In this document: piece by piece, positions 19,902-21,815 of the stretch
Layout: every line of letters starts with the position of its first letter
Numbering within the stretch: position 1 is the first letter of the stretch
NCBI GenBank assembly: GCA_023461115.1
Contig: JAEWOA010000146.1
Location: 1 to 21,815 of the forward strand
From: Actinomycetes bacterium
GTDB taxonomy: Bacteria > Actinomycetota > Actinomycetes > Actinomycetales > Cellulomonadaceae
Reading direction: 5' to 3'
DNA length: 21,815 bases
Program-made: the position numbers and the translations under genes
Notes under the pieces: generated by a model
The model's database searches: none
The model's input: only the letters and a program-made list of their open reading frames with translations
Told to the model about the DNA's origin: nothing

Positions 19902-21310
19902 GCCTCCGAGGGGTTGTAGCCGGTGTGGGGCACCTCGACGGGGTAGCGCTCGTCGCCCGGCGAGCGTCGTCGCTCGACGACCGCCTCGAGCCCCTCGTGC
20001 GCGGCGACGCCCCGGAGGCCCTCGACGACGAGCCCGTCGACGTCGATGGCCTCGACCGCGTGCGCGAACTCCGGCGCCCGCCTCGCCCACACGACCTCGC
20101 AGTTCCGCACCGTGACGTCGGCGGCGGTGTCCAGGTGGAAGCCCGATGTGGGGTGCGCGTAGACCTCGGGCCCCTGCGAGGTGGGCCGGCGGTCGTACTC
20201 GCCGCCGGGCCAGCGCGACCAGCGGTCGAGCTCGACCCGCACGCCGTCGAGCACCACACCCTCGATCAGCCCGGGGCCGTCGGAGCCGATGTACACACCG
20301 TTCTCCGAGCGGGCCAGGATGTTGCGGAACCGCACGTTGCGCAGCCGCCCGACCGCGTCGTGCCAGGCGCCGACGCTCACGTAGATCGGCTCTCCGTGGC
20401 CCCACCAGGGCCGGTCGAAGTGCCGGGTCTCGACGACGCAGTCGCTGAACAGGATGTTCTCGAAGTTGCCCTCCTGCCCGAGGTTCACCGCGAGCCCGCG
20501 GTGCGACGAGCGGATGACGCAGTTGGAGACGACGACGTTGCGGATGTCGGCGACCGCGTCGACCCCGACGACCACCGCGCTGCTCGTCGACTGGAGCGTG
20601 CAGTTGGTGACCACGACGTCCTCGGTGGGCCCGTAGCCGTCGAACTCCTCGCAGGTCTTGAGGGAGATGGCGTCGTCGCCGCACGAGATCTCGCAGTCGG
20701 AGATCCGGACGCGGCGGCAGCGGTCGAGGTCGACGCCGTCGGAGTTGGGGTACTTGAGGTCGGCGTCGATGGTGACGGCGTGCACGACGACGTCCTCGCA
20801 CCCGGACAGCCGCACGCACCACAGCGCCGGGTCGGTGAGCCGCACGTCCCGCAGCGAGACGCGCGTGCACCCGATCAGGAACACCGTGAACGGCCGCTGG
20901 TTGGGGCAGCGGTAGATGGTCCCCATGTCCTCGGCGATGAACGCGCGGCCGGCGCCGTCGATCCGCCCGGCGCCGGTGATCGCGACCTCGGTGGCGTTCC
21001 GTGCGGTGATCAGGGCGAGCGCGCGGTCGTTCTCGGGGTCGACGACCCCCCCGGACAACGCGCCGACCTCCAACCGCGTGGTGTAGGCCGCGGGGTCGGC
21101 GGAGCCCTGCAGCACGGCGCCGCGCGCGACGTGCAGCTCGACGAACGACCGCAGCTCGATGGACCCGGTGAGGAAGGTGGCGCCGCCCGGCACGATGACG
21201 GTCCCCCCACCCGCGGAGTGCGCCGCGTCGATCGCGGCTTGGATGGCGGGCGCGTCGTTCGTCCGGCCGTCGCCGACGGCTCCGTAGGCGCGGATGTCGA
21301 ACTGCGTCAT
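19898..21310 (-). CDS. GH28-like polygalacturonase/pectinase family protein
   Basis: The 470-residue product is a right-handed parallel beta-helix protein. The N-terminus 'FDIRAYGAVGDGRTNDAPAIQAAIDAA' (4-30) is the pectate-lyase-superfamily entry motif. GH28 catalytic blocks follow: N189-S190-D191 ('YPNSDGVDLD', usual NTD), G211-D212-D213 ('CGDDAISLK') and H270 in 'SSHRGLAV'. The expected closing RxK is not obvious. GH28 enzymes hydrolyse galacturonan or rhamnogalacturonan. No signal peptide is seen, which suggests action on imported oligosaccharides. The ATG follows AAGGA by 6 nt; an upstream in-frame start (21343) lacks one. It overlaps the GH113-like gene by 4 nt, and the ROK gene is 110 nt upstream on the same strand. 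Confidence 0.87.
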   Translation of the reverse strand: MTQFDIRAYGAVGDGRTNDAPAIQAAIDAAHSAGGGTVIVPGGATFLTGSIELRSFVELHVARGAVLQGSADPAAYTTRLEVGALSGGVVDPENDRALALITARNATEVAITGAGRIDGAGRAFIAEDMGTIYRCPNQRPFTVFLIGCTRVSLRDVRLTDPALWCVRLSGCEDVVVHAVTIDADLKYPNSDGVDLDRCRRVRISDCEISCGDDAISLKTCEEFDGYGPTEDVVVTNCTLQSTSSAVVVGVDAVADIRNVVVSNCVIRSSHRGLAVNLGQEGNFENILFSDCVVETRHFDRPWWGHGEPIYVSVGAWHDAVGRLRNVRFRNILARSENGVYIGSDGPGLIEGVVLDGVRVELDRWSRWPGGEYDRRPTSQGPEVYAHPTSGFHLDTAADVTVRNCEVVWARRAPEFAHAVEAIDVDGLVVEGLRGVAAHEGLEAVVERRRSPGDERYPVEVPHTGYNPSEA

Positions 21311-21420
21311 CGCAGGTCCTTCCGGTGGGTGGGTGTGCGGCATCGACCCCGGAGCGCGGGGCGTGGCGACGATGGGTGCTGGGTGTGGCTCTGGCTCGTG
21401 GTGGCGCCGGGCAGTCCTGC

Positions 21421-21815
21421 TCAGCTCGCGCCGCGGACGACGGCGGCGCCCGGGAGCGCGCGCACCGCGCCCGCCGACGAGGGCCGGGGTGCCAGCTCGC
21501 TCTGCAGCACGAGGGCCGCGCCGCCGACCGCGGCGGCCTCGGAGGCCGATGCCGAGATCACCACCTCGACCGGGTGGCTGGCTCGGGCGAAGAACGACGA
21601 CGACAGCCGCTCCTGGATGGACCGCACGTACAGGTCGCCCGCGAGCGCGAACGACGGGCCGGACAGGACGATGCGCTCGAGGTCGAGGAGGTTCGCCAAG
21701 GCTTGGGCGCCGAGGGCGACGTACCGCGCGGAGTGCGCGATCGCGGCCGCCGCGGCCTCGTCGCCGCCGTGCGCGAGCCGCGTCAACGCCGCGAAGTCCT
21801 CGGCCACACCCACCG
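21421..21815 (-). CDS. ROK family protein, C-terminal part (runs off the window)
   Basis: About 131 residues of the C-terminal half are visible; the 5' end lies beyond the window edge. The segment 'ALGAQALANLLDLERIVLSGPSFALAG' is the typical ROK 'ia.lvnlldPe.ivlGG' region, followed by the usual closing helix with an Ala-rich stretch 'ASASEAAAVGGAALVLQ'. ROK proteins are either sugar kinases or, with an N-terminal HTH, repressors of sugar operons. Its position before GH28 and GH113-like genes suits a repressor of that locus, but the HTH cannot be checked here. The 110-nt gap to the GH28 start holds only a weak 5-bp dyad (CCCCG-gagcg-CGGGG at 21347-21361). Confidence 0.85.
   Translation of the reverse strand, partial: VGVAEDFAALTRLAHGGDEAAAAAIAHSARYVALGAQALANLLDLERIVLSGPSFALAGDLYVRSIQERLSSSFFARASHPVEVVISASASEAAAVGGAALVLQSELAPRPSSAGAVRALPGAAVVRGAS

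Noticed and set aside
1..21815. tRNA, rRNA, insertion sequence or phage genes
   Set aside because: No cloverleaf-like, rRNA-like, transposase, integrase or phage structural sequence was recognised on either strand by reading; tRNAscan and ISfinder searches would be decisive.

Overview
The window reads as chromosomal DNA from a high-GC actinobacterium, most likely a Cellulomonas-type or related cellulolytic soil bacterium. The reasons are strong G/C bias at third codon positions, frequent ATGA/GTGA 4-nt gene overlaps, several leaderless-looking promoters, a secreted CBM2-(PT linker)-GH5 cellulase, a ROK/GH28/GH113-like sugar locus, a mycothiol-type arsenate reductase and paired crcB genes. Genes are tightly packed on both strands (27 CDS called). 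I see no rRNA, tRNA, insertion sequence, prophage or CRISPR array.

Layout. (1) 1-2971: an SRPBCC protein, a SAM methyltransferase coupled by a 4-nt overlap to an S66 (LD-carboxypeptidase/MccF-like) peptidase, and a convergent histidine phosphatase. (2) 3070-4688: an arsenic cassette, arsM-arsC on the minus strand diverging from arsR, with two identical-arm dyads in the shared promoter region; no efflux pump is present. (3) 4740-6129: an autoregulated-looking HTH regulator plus AHSA1/SRPBCC pair. (4) 6134-7635: a two-gene minus-strand unit made of a putative zinc metallopeptidase, whose N-terminus resembles proteins tied to extracellular contractile injection systems, and a small unknown partner. 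(5) 7743-8913: a VOC protein and an HxlR regulator with a C-terminal SCP2-like extension, preceded by a dyad. (6) 9134-11055: secreted GH5 endoglucanase with a clear terminator, then a YciI-like protein. (7) 11075-13781: Na+/H+ antiporter and DapA/NanA-like aldolase. (8) 13887-14660: VapBC-type toxin-antitoxin with a tandem operator. (9) 14737-16996: an amidohydrolase that has lost several metal ligands, and a divergent LLM flavin oxidoreductase. Between them lie a 74-bp interrupted palindrome and a G-quadruplex-prone tract. (10) 17002-17106: a 19-bp tandem repeat array. (11) 17225-18935: a Fluc fluoride-channel pair and a CDF metal exporter in one overlapping operon. (12) 18936-21815: on the minus strand, a GH113-like hydrolase, a GH28-like pectinase and the end of a ROK protein, probably a plant cell wall sugar locus.

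The most promising leads for something undescribed are the metallopeptidase/partner unit at 6134-7635, the repeat and palindrome structures flanking the LLM gene (15908-16060 and 17002-17106), and the amidohydrolase lacking canonical metal ligands. The arsenic, VapBC and HTH/SRPBCC promoters also give unusually legible regulatory architecture.
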